The notes under the pieces: generated by a model
What the model was told of the DNA's origin: nothing
Databases searched by the model: none
Seen by the model: only the letters and a program-made list of their open reading frames with translations
NCBI GenBank assembly: GCA_028751875.1
Contig: CM054140.1
Location: forward strand, 52,244,885 to 52,308,884
Direction of reading: 5' to 3'
Source: Rapana venosa
Taxonomy: Eukaryota; Mollusca; Gastropoda; Neogastropoda; Muricidae
DNA: 64,000 bases
Shown: piece after piece, positions 53,990 through 64,000 of the stretch
Position numbering within the stretch: position 1 is the stretch's first letter
Layout of the letters: each line of letters starts with the position of its first letter
Translations under genes and position numbers: made by a program

Positions 53990-54262
53990 TAGTGATCAAC
54001 TATGACTCTCTGACTAGGAGGCTTGACTCGCACAGTCCTTATGTGCTGCAGCCCTGGGGGCTGGTTGGCCTTTGGAGAACATCTCCAACGCTGACTCAGT
54101 GACTGTCCTTATGCCCACTTGGCCGAGAGAGTGGGGATGTACGGTGGGCAAGGCATCTCCACTATAATCAAATTTCTGCCCAGTTTCCAAAACAGCAGCT
54201 GCCTCCTCTGCTGTTTTGGAGGTCATCGTCGGACACGACAGACAAACATACAGCCTTAGTTA
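53990..54262 (+). repeat. Element H, longest copy
   Basis: GTGCTGCAGCCCTGGGGGCT, CTTATGCCCACTTGGCCGAG, AACAGCAGCTGCCTCCTCTG and GTCGGACACGACAGACAAAC. The inner part forms a hairpin, AAAACAGCAG...CTGCTGTTTT. Confidence 0.82.
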
Positions 54263-56288
54263 CATTAAAAGATTGGTGGAAAGCTGTTAAATTAAATAGG
54301 CTTTTTTTTAAGCCTAAATAGTTACACATTGATTTTCTCCAGAAATGTCATATCCTTAATGTACTGATTGGTCCATCTTTGAAGTCTCATTCTGCATGAT
54401 TTGAAGAAGAAATACAATCCACAGAGTTGTCCCCAAAAGCTATTTTTAGCTTTGCTCTGATTGGTAGACTTTGTTTCTTCTTTACCCTCAAAGGAATAAT
54501 GTGATCAGACAAAAAGTTCTGTGTGTCACACTGACTAGATAAAGGTGTACGGGACGCCAACATTATCGTGCAACGTCAGCTGAGAAGGAAAATCACAGTT
54601 CAATATAAAATGATTTCAGGCAGTTCGTAAATATGTAACTGGCACATATTTATTATGTTTTCACAATTCCAAATTTTGCATAGTTCATAATATACTAAGG
54701 TTGTCACATGTAATGTTGCACCTGGACACGTCGCATACACTGTGACAAAAAACCTACAAATGCACACTGTTAAGGCTTGACATTAGTAACAATATAATAT
54801 GACAACAGACAAGAGGACAAAGGCAAAAATAAAAGAACAGCAACAAAAGAAAATGAACAACAAAACCGAGTATAATGAAAAAGTATTTAAATTTGCGATC
54901 CACAGAAAAAAGTTCAGAGAGTGACATCGCATGCATTACACTTACAGTGTGACATTTGCATTGTGGACTTGTACTGTGTATAACTATAAATATTACTTAT
55001 GAGGTGTTCTTTATTTCTTCATATCTTTACTTTGTTCTTAAATGCAAATAATCCCAAAACTGCTTTCAATATTATGTAATTCATCATTCATGTACAGACC
55101 CATGTTTGTCAGTCACACTGTAATGCACATGACACACACAAGACCACCCCCACCCCACCCCACCCCAATTTTAAACCATTAGTCAGTGAAGACTAAGAGC
55201 AGGACTGATTTTTAAAAAAAAATCAAGATTAAGATTCTACATGTGTACAAATGCCTGTCAGAACCAGAGAAATTTGTAGCCCAATTTCTTTTTTCTGCTT
55301 TATCTATTGATACCCAAACACAAAATGGCAGTTATGCCGTTATGGTGACAACTTCAACAATGTCCATAAATCAAATTGACAAAATTGGGGATAGTTGAGA
55401 CAGTTGTGGTGCTGGTGGCTGTGCTGGTGTGTGTGACTATACATGTATAAATTTATTGACATTCATGACAATGATCTGCATGCACACACTGCAATTACAA
55501 CTCTGCACATTAAGTAACTTTTGGGTGTGGTGGTTTTTGTCTTGGCAAAACTTACATTTCATATGGCACTATATCAATAAGTCATCATAGCTCATATTTT
55601 ACTACTTTCATTCTATGATTCTTTGATTCTCACAGTAGTGGTAACAAAATATTTAAATCTTTAAAAAAAAAAAATGTAAATGATGCCTTGATGGAGAGGA
55701 TAAGGAAGAACACAAATAAGCGGGAGAAAATGAAGGGGTGGGGGGAGAAGAAAATGAAGGGGTGGGGGCGAGAAGATCGAGGAAGGTGGATCTTTAGGAT
55801 CAAACGAAAAATTTACCGCATAAATAATAAACTAAAAAAACAAACACCCAACAACCGAAAAACAAAGATTAGGCTAAGTAGTAAGTGTCAAGCGGTACGA
55901 AATGGCGTCCACTATTCGATCTTAACAGCACCACTTCTTCAAATCGACTTAAACCGTTTCCTTTCTGCAGAATTCAATGACCACGGAAACGGCAATACGT
56001 CTCCTCAATTATTCTGACGAAAAACCAGATGCAGTCTACGTCTGGCGATTACAATACCTAATGAAATGTATCAGTCATAGACTTCAGACAACAAAGTCCA
56101 CAGCACAAAATGCATTACCCCTCATGACAGCACACCAACCTACACATGTAATACAATTTCCAAATTTCAAAAAAAAAATTGTACCTGTCAGGGGTGCGGA
56201 TCATCGCTTGCAACGAAAAATCAGAATGATCTTCGAAGATCCAGCAGATAAATTTACGCAATGTATACCAAAATAGAGATGATTAGCA
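54263..56288. other. 2-kb non-repetitive region upstream of both gene starts
   Basis: AT-rich and largely free of the repeat families seen elsewhere. It lies between TFCP2 exon 1 and the candidate divergent exon, so it may hold promoters and the missing 5' exon of TFCP2. No TATA box or CpG island could be asserted by eye. Confidence 0.4.
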
Positions 56289-56326
56289 ATGGCGGATGCA
56301 CCAAAAGAACGACAACTCTCTCAAAG
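56289..56326 (+). CDS. Candidate first coding exon of an unidentified divergent gene
   Basis: An ATG in a strong start context (G at -3, G at +4) opens MADAPKERQLSQ and is followed by a consensus donor, AAAG|GTAAGT, at 56327. The local sequence is unique and not repeat-like, and it lies about 3.4 kb divergent from TFCP2 exon 1. I do not recognise the protein and saw no second exon downstream, where a LINE 3' end intrudes at about 56530. It could be chance: only 12 codons are involved. Confidence 0.35.
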
Positions 56327-56529
56327 GTAAGTAGGGCAAGGTCGCTCTGCAACTTAAGGTCACTCTGGTTGGGGCAGTTTCACAGGCGCCCGAATTTTTA
56401 CTCTTTTTTTTCCTTCTCATTATTTGCGCTATCACCTGTCAGTATTAATATTTTACAACTGCTCCTTTCATGATTTTGTTTTTACTGTCTTATGATTATG
56501 TTTATTCTAATCAATTGCTCACTTTCTTT

Positions 56530-57042
56530 CTTATCTACATTCAGTCTATTCTGATAAATGTTAGAATAAGCAGATTTGTGCTTATTCTCAACTGCTGGCA
56601 TACAAAACTCTGCAACTCCACTGGTCCTTAGAAATAAAAAGTCTGAACACATCACTCCTCTTCTGCGATCTCTTCACTGGCTGCCTGTCTCACAGAGACT
56701 GAAGTATAAGACCAATACCCTCTGTTTCAAATGTCTTCACAAATCTGCACCCTCTTATCTCTGTAGCTGTCTTAACCTGTATACTCCATCCCGTTCCCTT
56801 CACTCAGCTGCAGATACTATGTGCTTTCAAACACCCAGATTCAAACCAACCACTGTTGGCCGTCGCTCTTTCTCTGTTTCTGGTCCATCCACCTGGAATG
56901 AACTTCCTCTTTCACTTCGCCAAAAGCCTTCACTTGATACCTTCAAATCCAGCCTCAAATCGCACTTATTTCCTACCTGACACTTTCCCTTCATATCTGT
57001 TCCTACTTTTTCAACAGCATCCTTCATCTCTTTCATCACCAC

Positions 57043-57121
<79 letters not shown>

Positions 57122-57290
57122 TGTGTGTGAGTGTGTGTGTATGTTTGTGTGTGTCCATAAACTTGAAATATCTTATGTTATTTGAGGAAAGTTGCATGTG
57201 TGTAAATGATTGAGTGCAAGCGCTTCGATTTGTTTCTTTTACAAGATTCAGCGCTATATAAATTCCATATATTATTATCATTATTAAAAC
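56530..57290 (+). mobile_element. LINE3 3' end
   Basis: Coding C-terminus at 56576-56980, then a 3' UTR interrupted by a 75-base (GT)n, ending in tail D: GAGTGCAAGCGCTTCGATTT, AGATTCAGCGCTATATAAAT, (ATT)n. The shared tail makes it the likely partner LINE of SINE-B. Confidence 0.85.
56576..56980 (+). pseudogene. LINE3 C-terminal polyprotein fragment
   Basis: 134 codons: HITPLLRSLHWLPVSQRLKY, CLHKSAPSYLCSCLNLYTPS, RSFSVSGPSTWNELPLSLRQ and DTFKSSLKSHLF, ending PT and stop. This is the C-terminal signature of common metazoan non-LTR retrotransposons. No RT core remains. Confidence 0.88.
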
Positions 57291-57329
57291 ACCTGAGTTG
57301 GAAGATCTGTGCCATCTTTGTGAAAAATG

Positions 57330-57420
57330 AGTGTGTGTGTATGTGTGTGTGTGTGTGTGTATGTGTGTGTGTGTGTGTGTATGTGTGTGTGTATGTGTGT
57401 GTGTGTGTGTGTGTGTTATG
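57330..57420. repeat. (GT)n with ATGTGTGTG interruptions
   Basis: About 90 bases. Confidence 0.95.
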
Positions 57421-57734
57421 TTGTTGTTGCTTGTTCCTTAGCTGAACAACCTGGAAGTCACCCAGAATGTGCACTCTGACCCACTCACCCCACTGTGCGA
57501 TTGAAATTGTACACTGAATGAGATGTTTGAGTGAATGACTGGTTTTTTTAAAGCGCCTCATCATATAGGCAGCCATACTCCGACTTCAGAGGATTTCTTT
57601 CTCCTTTAAGGAAGAGAGTGCAGGTTGTCAAGGCTGAAGGCTCAACATAACGATAACATACATAACTACATAACAACAATTTTAATGTACACCTTGAAAC
57701 TTACTAACTTAGCTTACATCAATAACTCTGTGCT
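57421..57734. other. Unique stretch with an element F remnant
   Basis: 57560-57600 (GCAGCCATACTCCGACTTCA) is the complement of the F start. No gene seen. Confidence 0.45.
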
Positions 57735-58262
57735 TGTGTGCATGTGTGTGTGTGTGTGTGTGTGGTGTGTGTGTGTGTGTGCGTGTGTGTGTGTATGTAT
57801 GTGTGTGTGTGTATGTGTGTGTGTATGTGTGTTGTGTGTGTGTATGTGTGTGTGTATGTGTGTGTGTATGTGTATGTGTGTGTGTGTATGTGGTGTGTGT
57901 ATGTGTGTGTGTATTGTGTGTGTGTGTGTGTAGTGTGTGTGTGTGTGTGGTATGTGTGTATGTGTGTGTGTGTGTGTGTATGTATGTGTGTGTGTGTATG
58001 TGTGTGTGTATGTGTGTGTGTATGTGTGTGTGTGTATGTGTGTTGTGTATGTGTGTGTGTATGTGTGTGTATGTTGTGTGTGTGTATGTGTGTGTGTGTA
58101 TGTGTGTGTGTGTATGTGTGTGTGTATGTGTGTGTGTGTATGTGTGTGTGTATGTGTGTGTCATTGTGTGTGTGTGTGTGGGCTGTGTGCATGTATGTAA
58201 TCTTGTGTGTGTGTGTGTGTGTTGTGTGTGTGTGATGTTGTGTGTAGTTGTGTGTGTGTGCA
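57735..58262. repeat. (GT)n/(TGTATG)n satellite
   Basis: About 530 bases of GTGTGTGTATGTGTGTGTGT variants. Open frames on both strands are artefacts. Confidence 0.96.
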
Positions 58263-58455
58263 AATTTGGTATTGGTTCATCTTATTTAAATATGGGTGAT
58301 TGCATGCATGTAAATTATTTGAATGCAAGCGCCTTGATTTGTGGCTTTACGAGATTCAGCGCAATATAAATTGCATACATCATCATCATCATCATTATTA
58401 TTATCATTATTATTATTATCATTATCAGTATTATTATCATTGTTATTATTATTAC
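58263..58455 (+). repeat. Tail D with long (ATT/ATC)n
   Basis: GAATGCAAGCGCCTTGATTT, AGATTCAGCGCAATATAAAT, then ATC/ATT trinucleotides. Confidence 0.78.
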
Positions 58456-58739
58456 AACTTTTGACCTTGGCCAGTTAGTTAAATCATTACTTTTATCTTT
58501 TGCATCTTCTAAGCGATGACTAATACAGTTTTGTTAGTAAAGGTACGAAGGGGGGAAGAATTTTTTAAAAAGTCAGTCCTCTGGACAGGGTAGGTGTGGG
58601 GGGGAGGTGAGGGGGTGGGGGAGAGGGAGCTTATCATTAGCTTTCCAATGAGCTTGCAACATTATAAATGACTTTTCTTTCAATGTTTCATTCATTGAAA
58701 TGTGTCTGCCAGATGCTGAATAAGTGATAAGTTTAGTGT

Positions 58740-58870
58740 TGAGAGAGAGAGAGGAGAGTGTGTGTGTTGAGAGTGAGGGAGAGTGAGAGAGAGAAGGGAG
58801 GGGGGGGGAGAGTGAAAGACAAGAGACAGACACACAGAGACAGAGAGAGAGACTCAGAGAGTGTAAGTAA
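58740..58870. repeat. (GA)n-rich tract
   Basis: GAGAGAGAGGAGAG... and CAGAGAGAGAGAC. Confidence 0.9.
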
Positions 58871-59056
58871 GTCTTCAATTTTAACGTCTTCCACTTTTAA
58901 GTGATACCAGACGGCCCTAAAATAGGAGACTGAATGAAAGAGATGGATGGATGGATGGATGATGGATGGATGGATGGATGGATGGATGGATAGATAGATC
59001 TACTCTCGTGTGCTGTGTGCATGTGTGTGTGTGTGTGTGTGTTGTTGTGTGTGTGT

Positions 59057-59089
<33 letters not shown>

Positions 59090-59090
59090 A
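58871..59090. repeat. Motif L followed by (GATG)n and (GT)n
   Basis: CTTCAATTTTAACGTCTTCC, ACTTTTAAGTGATACCAGAC, then GGATGGATGGATG and GT repeats. Confidence 0.78.
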
Positions 59091-59629
59091 TGTATGTGTG
59101 TAATAAAGAGTAATAACAAGGGAAATACACAAACAGTATTCTTAACATAAACAGATCAAGAACAACATTTGGTTTTAAAAATGAAATTCGAAGAGAACTA
59201 CAGCTACAATAAGTGCCCTATAGGACTTAACAATAAACCTTTAGCAATGTCGAACGTTAGCTTTACATTGTTCAAAACTTCGTCAATGGTATTCTCAGAA
59301 AAGGCAGGGAGATGTTTTAAATTCTCACATTCAAGTATGATATGGGTATTTCAAATATATTCACCACATAAGCATTTAACATCCTTGTTGAATTTTGTTG
59401 TGAACGCATTTAATCTTATCCTGAAAAAATAATGCCTTGAGTTGTCTTTCTTTGACAGCATTTGTATGAATATCTAAGTGATCAATGTATTCAATTATGC
59501 TCTTCCCACTCGGAGTTGAATGTGAAAGCCGCTTGATTTGCCGATGGTTTTCTATGAATTTGTTTAAGGAAGCTTCTTCTAACAACTGATAACCCTCTGC
59601 AATGGATAAACTACTAAACTTATACTAAA
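59091..59629. other. Unique stretch, no gene assigned
   Basis: A 69-codon minus-strand frame (59376-59585) resembles nothing I can name. It may be part of the LINE6 region. Confidence 0.4.
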
Positions 59630-59810
59630 TATCAAATACTTCATAAATCTTCTGCATCTAAGAGGAATTCATGTTTCCTTTTGCTGGATTCCTTCACATA
59701 CAGGATTATTTTCTAATGAGTGGGCTGATCGGGCTGCAAAGAAATGTGCACTTAAAATAAAGGGGTCTATAGTACTGCATGTGCCTCAGAGAGTGTGTGG
59801 GTAAGTGTGG
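59630..59810 (+). mobile_element. LINE6 RNase H fragment
   Basis: Plus-strand frame reads HLRGIHVSFCWIPSHTGLFS then NEWADRAAKKCALK. This is the WIPSH-G-.-NE-AD-AAK motif of retrotransposon RNase H domains (I/Jockey-like LINEs). A short fragment. Confidence 0.75.
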
Positions 59811-60082
59811 GTATGTGTGGGGGTGGGTGCGGGTATGTGTGGGGGTGGGTGTGGGTATGTGGGTGGGTGGGTGGGGTAAGTGTGGTATGTGTGTGGGTGG
59901 GTGTGGGTATGTGTGTGGGTAGGTGTGGGTATGTGTGAGGGTGGGTGTGGGTATTGTGTGGGTGGGTGTGGGTATGTGGGTGGGTGGGTGTTGGTGTGGG
60001 TATGTGTGGGGTGGGGTGGGTATGTGTGAGGGTAGGTGTGGGTATGTGTGTGGGTAGGTGTGGGTATGTGTGTGGGTGGGAG
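59795..60082. repeat. GTGTGGGTATGTGTGTGGGT satellite
   Basis: Irregular GGGTGGGTGTGGGTATGTGT units. G-rich on plus; not a telomere hexamer. Confidence 0.93.
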
Positions 60083-60249
60083 TCAAACTTTTTTAAAACT
60101 TAAGTCAAAGTCAAACTTTTATTTTCTGACGGTAAGTACATTGAATAAGCAGTGCATTTGCTTCTTTTTTTCCCCCATCAAGCCATCTATCTAAAGAAAA
60201 AAAAAAGAGAGAAGAAAAGATATGCAGACATAGTGTGTGTGTATACATG

Positions 60250-60363
60250 TATGTTCTTTCTTTAATTTAATGTCTGTTCACTCAAGGTGATATTAGACCA
60301 AAGATAAAGTGTTACAATATATAGAGAATGTGTGTGTGTGTGTATGCGTGCGTGCGTGCGTGC

Positions 60364-60404
<41 letters not shown>
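60250..60404. repeat. Motif L followed by (GT)n
   Basis: TTTAATTTAATGTCTGTTCA, CTCAAGGTGATATTAGACC, then GT/GCGT repeats to 60404. Confidence 0.82.
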
Positions 60405-60405
<1 letters not shown>

Positions 60406-60479
60406 ACCTATTAGTGTCTCTGCATGAAATAAAAGGGGAAAAAATACAAAGAAATTGTGGGAGGGACGGGATAGACAGA

Positions 60480-60521
60480 GGGGGGGGGGGGGGGGAGCTA
60501 TGTGTGTGAAGTATGTATGAT

Positions 60522-60559
<38 letters not shown>

Positions 60560-60633
60560 ACCTATTACTATTAGTGTCTGTGCTTGAGATAAAATTTTAA
60601 AAAATACAAAGAAATTATGGAGGGACGGGATGA

Positions 60634-60675
<42 letters not shown>

Positions 60676-61141
60676 ATGTGTAGTACGTATGTGTGTGTGT
60701 GTGTGGGTGTGGGTATTGGGGGGGGGGGGGGGGGTATTTTTTTTATTTTTTTGGGTCGTTTTGGGGGGGTTTTACGTTTGGGGGGTGGGGGGGTAGTTGG
60801 GGGGGGGGGGTGTGTGGGGGGTTGGGAGGGGGGGGGGGGGTGGGGGGGGGGTGTTGGGGGTGGGGGGTGGGGGGGGTGGGGTGGTGGGGGGGGTGGGGGG
60901 GAGGGTGGGGGGGTGGGGTTTGGGGGGGGGTGGTGGGTTTTGGGGTTGAATTTTTTTTTGGGTTTGGGTTTTGGGGGATTGTTTTTTTTTTTTAAAAATT
61001 TTGGGGGGGGGGTTGGTTCGTGGTTTTTTTTTTGTTTTTGGGGCGTGTGTTTTTGGTGTGGGGGGGGGGGGTGGGGGGTTTTGGGGGTGGGGGGGGGGGT
61101 ATTTCTTTTTGGGTGTTTGGGGGTGGGGTGGGGGGGGGGGG

Positions 61142-61176
<35 letters not shown>

Positions 61177-61271
61177 ATGTGGTGAATGTTGTGGGTGTGG
61201 TTGGGTGGTGGGGGTGGGTTTTTTTTTTAAAAAGGGGGGGTTGGTTTTTTAAAAAAAAGTTTTGGGGGGTT

Positions 61272-61316
<45 letters not shown>

Positions 61317-61330
61317 ATGTGTATGTGTTG
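60480..61330. repeat. Very G/T-rich low-complexity region
   Basis: G-runs of 16-40 bases (60637-60674, 61150-61175, 61276-61313) joined by G/T sequence almost without C. Probably partly a consensus artefact. Confidence 0.85.
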
Positions 61331-62427
61331 TTTTGGGGGGTGTGTTTAAAAGGATGAAGTGAGGACTCAGGGAGTGAATGAGGTGTGTATGTGTGTGTGG
61401 TTGAGGGGTGAGTGGTTGTGGTGAGGTCGTAGTGTCGTGTCTCTCTCGTGATTTGTGGTTTTGGTGTGTGTATTTTTTTGGTACTGAATGCAAATTATAT
61501 ATATATAAAAATAATATATATTATATATATTATATTTTTATATATATTAATTTTTTATGTGTGTGTGGTGTAAATAGAGGGCACAGGGGTGTAAGTTTTT
61601 TTCGAGCCGACACTCACAGTCTTTTTAAAAATAACACAAAACAAGAAAGGGGCGACATAAAATTTCGGGGTAAAAGTGGACCGTTTTTAAAATTTTTATC
61701 CGATGGCCAACACAACACCTGCCTTTTGTTACTTTAAACAAACAAAAGTAAATGGTTTTTCTTAAAGTGGTTGGGTTTTGGTTGGGTTTTCTGTATAGGT
61801 TTGGGTTTTTTTTTGTTGTTTAATAGAAAAAAAAAAAATGTTTGTTCCGGAAAATAAATTTAGGGGGTTGGTTTGTGTGTTTGGGGTGCGAGTGGGGTGA
61901 GGGGTGGGGGTGTGTTTGGGGTGTGTGTTGTGTGTGTTTGTGCCAGTGAGGTGAAGGGGAGTAGTATGGGGTGTTGTGTGGGTGTTTTTGTTGGTGGTGT
62001 TTTGAGTGAGTGTGTGGGTTTGTTTTTTGTCATGGTAGTGGTGGAGTGAATATTATTGTTTTTTGTGTTTTTTCCCCGTTGGGTTTAGTATTTTTTTGTG
62101 TGTTTCTTTTTGTGTTCTTTTGCTTTTTGTTTTTTGTTTTCCATGTGCACTTTTTATGTGCTTTTTGGTGTGTGCATGGTGTGATGTTTTGTGTGCTGTG
62201 TGTGTGCATGCATGTGAGGTGCATGCAGTTTCATGTGTGGCAGTGTGTGTGTTTGCTGTTTTGTGTGTGTATATAAATATTATAATATAAATATGTTTGT
62301 TGTAGTATGCATGCGTGCATGTGTGGGGTTTTTGCATGTGTGTTTTGTGATATGTGTGGTGTGTGTATTAGTTTTTTTTTCAGAAAGCTCTCTTTCCCCT
62401 CTCTCTTTCTCTTCTCTTTTTCCTAGT
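61331..62427. other. C-poor, G/T-rich stretch, quality doubtful
   Basis: No gene. Base composition continues the anomaly of 60.5-61.3 kb. Confidence 0.5.
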
Positions 62428-62555
62428 TTCATCCCCCCAAAAATCGAGCGAACGTCAAGCCCTTCAGACGAGATTAAATCAAGCCCCCTTTGCGAATGAT
62501 GCAGGAGATTTTGCGCACATATTAAAAACCCATTCCACCTTTAGTGAGGGCCCTT
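62428..62555 (+). mobile_element. Degenerate SINE-B fragment
   Basis: AAAAATCGAGCGAACGTCAA, CCCTTCAGACGAGATTAAAT, GATTTTGCGCACATATTAAA. Many single-base deletions relative to other copies. Confidence 0.6.
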
Positions 62556-62653
62556 TTTCTGTTAGGATAGTGATTTTTTTTTTTTTAAGCATGAACAGGG
62601 TTCGGTATGACACCATGCCCCAAGCCAGAATCCCTTACCAAAACGGTCTGTGT

Positions 62654-62666
<13 letters not shown>

Positions 62667-62715
<49 letters not shown>

Positions 62716-62810
62716 ACGGTTGCATATATTTTTAATGCAAAATTCACCATTGGGGGGAAAAACCTCGAGCTCTAGCTGAGGAACAAAAAGAAACCCCCCA
62801 AAAACCCCCA
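62667..62810 (+). repeat. G-run followed by element F fragment
   Basis: (GT)n, about 47 Gs, then AATTCACCATTGGGG and CTCGAGCTCTAGCTGAGG. Confidence 0.75.
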
Positions 62811-63660
62811 AAAAAAAGCTTTGAAATGAATAAAATCCTGTTGTTTAGGGGGAAAAAGAGGTTTAAAAAAATCGGGGTGAGAAAATTTTAAAAATAGTTT
62901 AAAACTGGCAAAATGACGTTTAGTTTTGGTTGAGTGAAAAAAAAAGGAGGGACAGCTGTGTTTGGGAAAATTTAAAAAGTGTCACAAAAAGGCCTTTCAG
63001 ATTTGAAGAGTAAATACTGATAAGTTTGCAAAGATACTTCCTTTTTCTCACTCATAACATAAAAGAACTAGTTAGTGACTGAATTAAGCTAGAAAGCAGT
63101 TTTCAGGCATCCACTCAAATCAACAGAATTCAATACAAATAAATAATACTAAAATGGACTGTGAAACGTTTAAATTTAAACAACTAAAGACGTCCTGTAA
63201 TTTACAGATATGATTGATTAAATTTAAAGAATGGAGCAGGGACTGAAAAATTTAAAACTATTGTGGAACTAATTTAAGCAAAAGGTTGAGCAGAATGGGG
63301 TAAAATGCCCTGCGAGATTTTTTTAAAAAAAAGGTTATTTCAACAATGAATTATTTCAATGGACTTGGGAAAATGCAAATTTCGGTAACTTTTGCCATGC
63401 TCATCATAAACCATTTCAATGGACACCTGAAACGAAATATCAGTATCAAACTCTGACTGAAGCTGGCCCCTATTTATCAGGCTAGTAGTATTCACCCGGA
63501 CATTGAACCGTCCTGCTTAAAAGTGGGACAGTCAGTGACTCATAACTGAAAATCACTTTTTGCATTCCAAGGGCTACGGGAAAACAAACATACCCAGCAT
63601 GCATCCAAAAACAGAATGTGGTACCCAACATGGGATGCAGGCAAATACGTTTCATGCGTA
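62811..63660. other. Unique A-rich stretch, nothing recognised
   Basis: 63575-63660 has a weak element F likeness (GCATCCAAAAACAGAATGTG, GCGTAAAAATTTAACAAGG). No gene supported. Confidence 0.45.
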
Positions 63661-63724
63661 AAAATTTAACAAGGTGCTCGGGGGCTTAGAAAGAACAAAA
63701 AAACAAACAACCCTCCCCACCTAC

Positions 63725-63727
<3 letters not shown>

Positions 63728-63767
<40 letters not shown>

Positions 63768-63935
63768 ACCCCCCCTTTTCCAAAAAAAAAAACCCCTTTT
63801 TTTTTCCCCCAACCCCCCCCCTCCCCCCCCCCCCTCCCCCCCCCCCCCCCCCACTTTTCCCCCAAAAACCCCCCCCCCCCCCCCCCCCCCTCCCCCCACC
63901 CCCCCCCCCCCGCCCCCTTTTCCCCATAAAAAAAG
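63728..63935. repeat. C-run complex
   Basis: Several C-runs up to about 37 bases with AAAA/TTTT interruptions. Confidence 0.95.
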
Positions 63936-64000
63936 ATGTTTTAAATAAAAGAAAGAACACACCACAACCCCCCCCACACATGCTTTAAAATGTCCAAAGC

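Noticed and set aside
57178..57576. A 132-codon minus-strand gene
   Set aside because: Mostly antisense GT repeat and LINE3 tail D; the remaining part includes an element F fragment.
59795..60082. Telomeric or interstitial telomere repeat
   Set aside because: GGGT/GTGTGGGTATGT units are irregular and do not match TTAGGG or another known telomere hexamer.

Overview
This is a eukaryotic (metazoan) genomic window, probably from a mollusc and plausibly a gastropod. That placement is an inference from the gene present, the long introns, the extreme microsatellite content and the many tRNA-tailed SINEs. No bacterial-style operons, rRNA operon or CRISPR array are present.

The only clearly recognisable host gene is an ortholog of the CP2/LSF transcription factors (TFCP2/UBP1; Drosophila gemini) on the minus strand. 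I traced 15 exons by eye between 52882 and 17558. All 14 introns have GT-AG ends and every exon junction keeps phase, giving 484 codons from the proposed ATG at 52794. The encoded order is an acidic N-terminus, the CP2 DNA-binding domain (exons 2-9), a Pro/Thr/Ser-rich linker (exons 10-11), a SAM-like domain (exons 12-14) and most of the C-terminal ubiquitin-like oligomerisation domain (exon 15). The last roughly 30 residues, stop codon and 3' UTR were not found. A possible short first exon of a divergently transcribed gene lies at 56289-56326 on the plus strand.

The rest is repeats. Left part (1-17500): a decayed RTE-type LINE with endonuclease and reverse transcriptase, SINEs, five minisatellites and a composite LINE2/SINE-E locus. 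Middle (17500-37000): TFCP2 exons 15 to 9, separated by C/A-rich, GA/GT-rich and TTCAC-type satellites, SINEs and TTAA-flanked non-autonomous DNA elements. Right-middle (37000-53000): exons 8 to 1, a 1.46 kb piggyBac-like element, CT/CA satellites and a 1.95 kb polypurine tract. Right end (53000-64000): unique sequence, a LINE 3' end, GT satellites and very long G or C runs that look partly like consensus errors.

Repeat families are labelled here for reference. SINE-A is a chimera of a tRNA-like head and a 5S rRNA segment. SINE-B has a tRNA-like head of two alternative types, a conserved body and a 3' tail shared with LINE3. SINE-C and SINE-E are tRNA-headed. Elements F, G, H, I, J and K, motif L and 'tail D' are smaller dispersed repeats. 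Several insertions show target-site duplications or nesting, so the relative order of some events can be read from this window alone.
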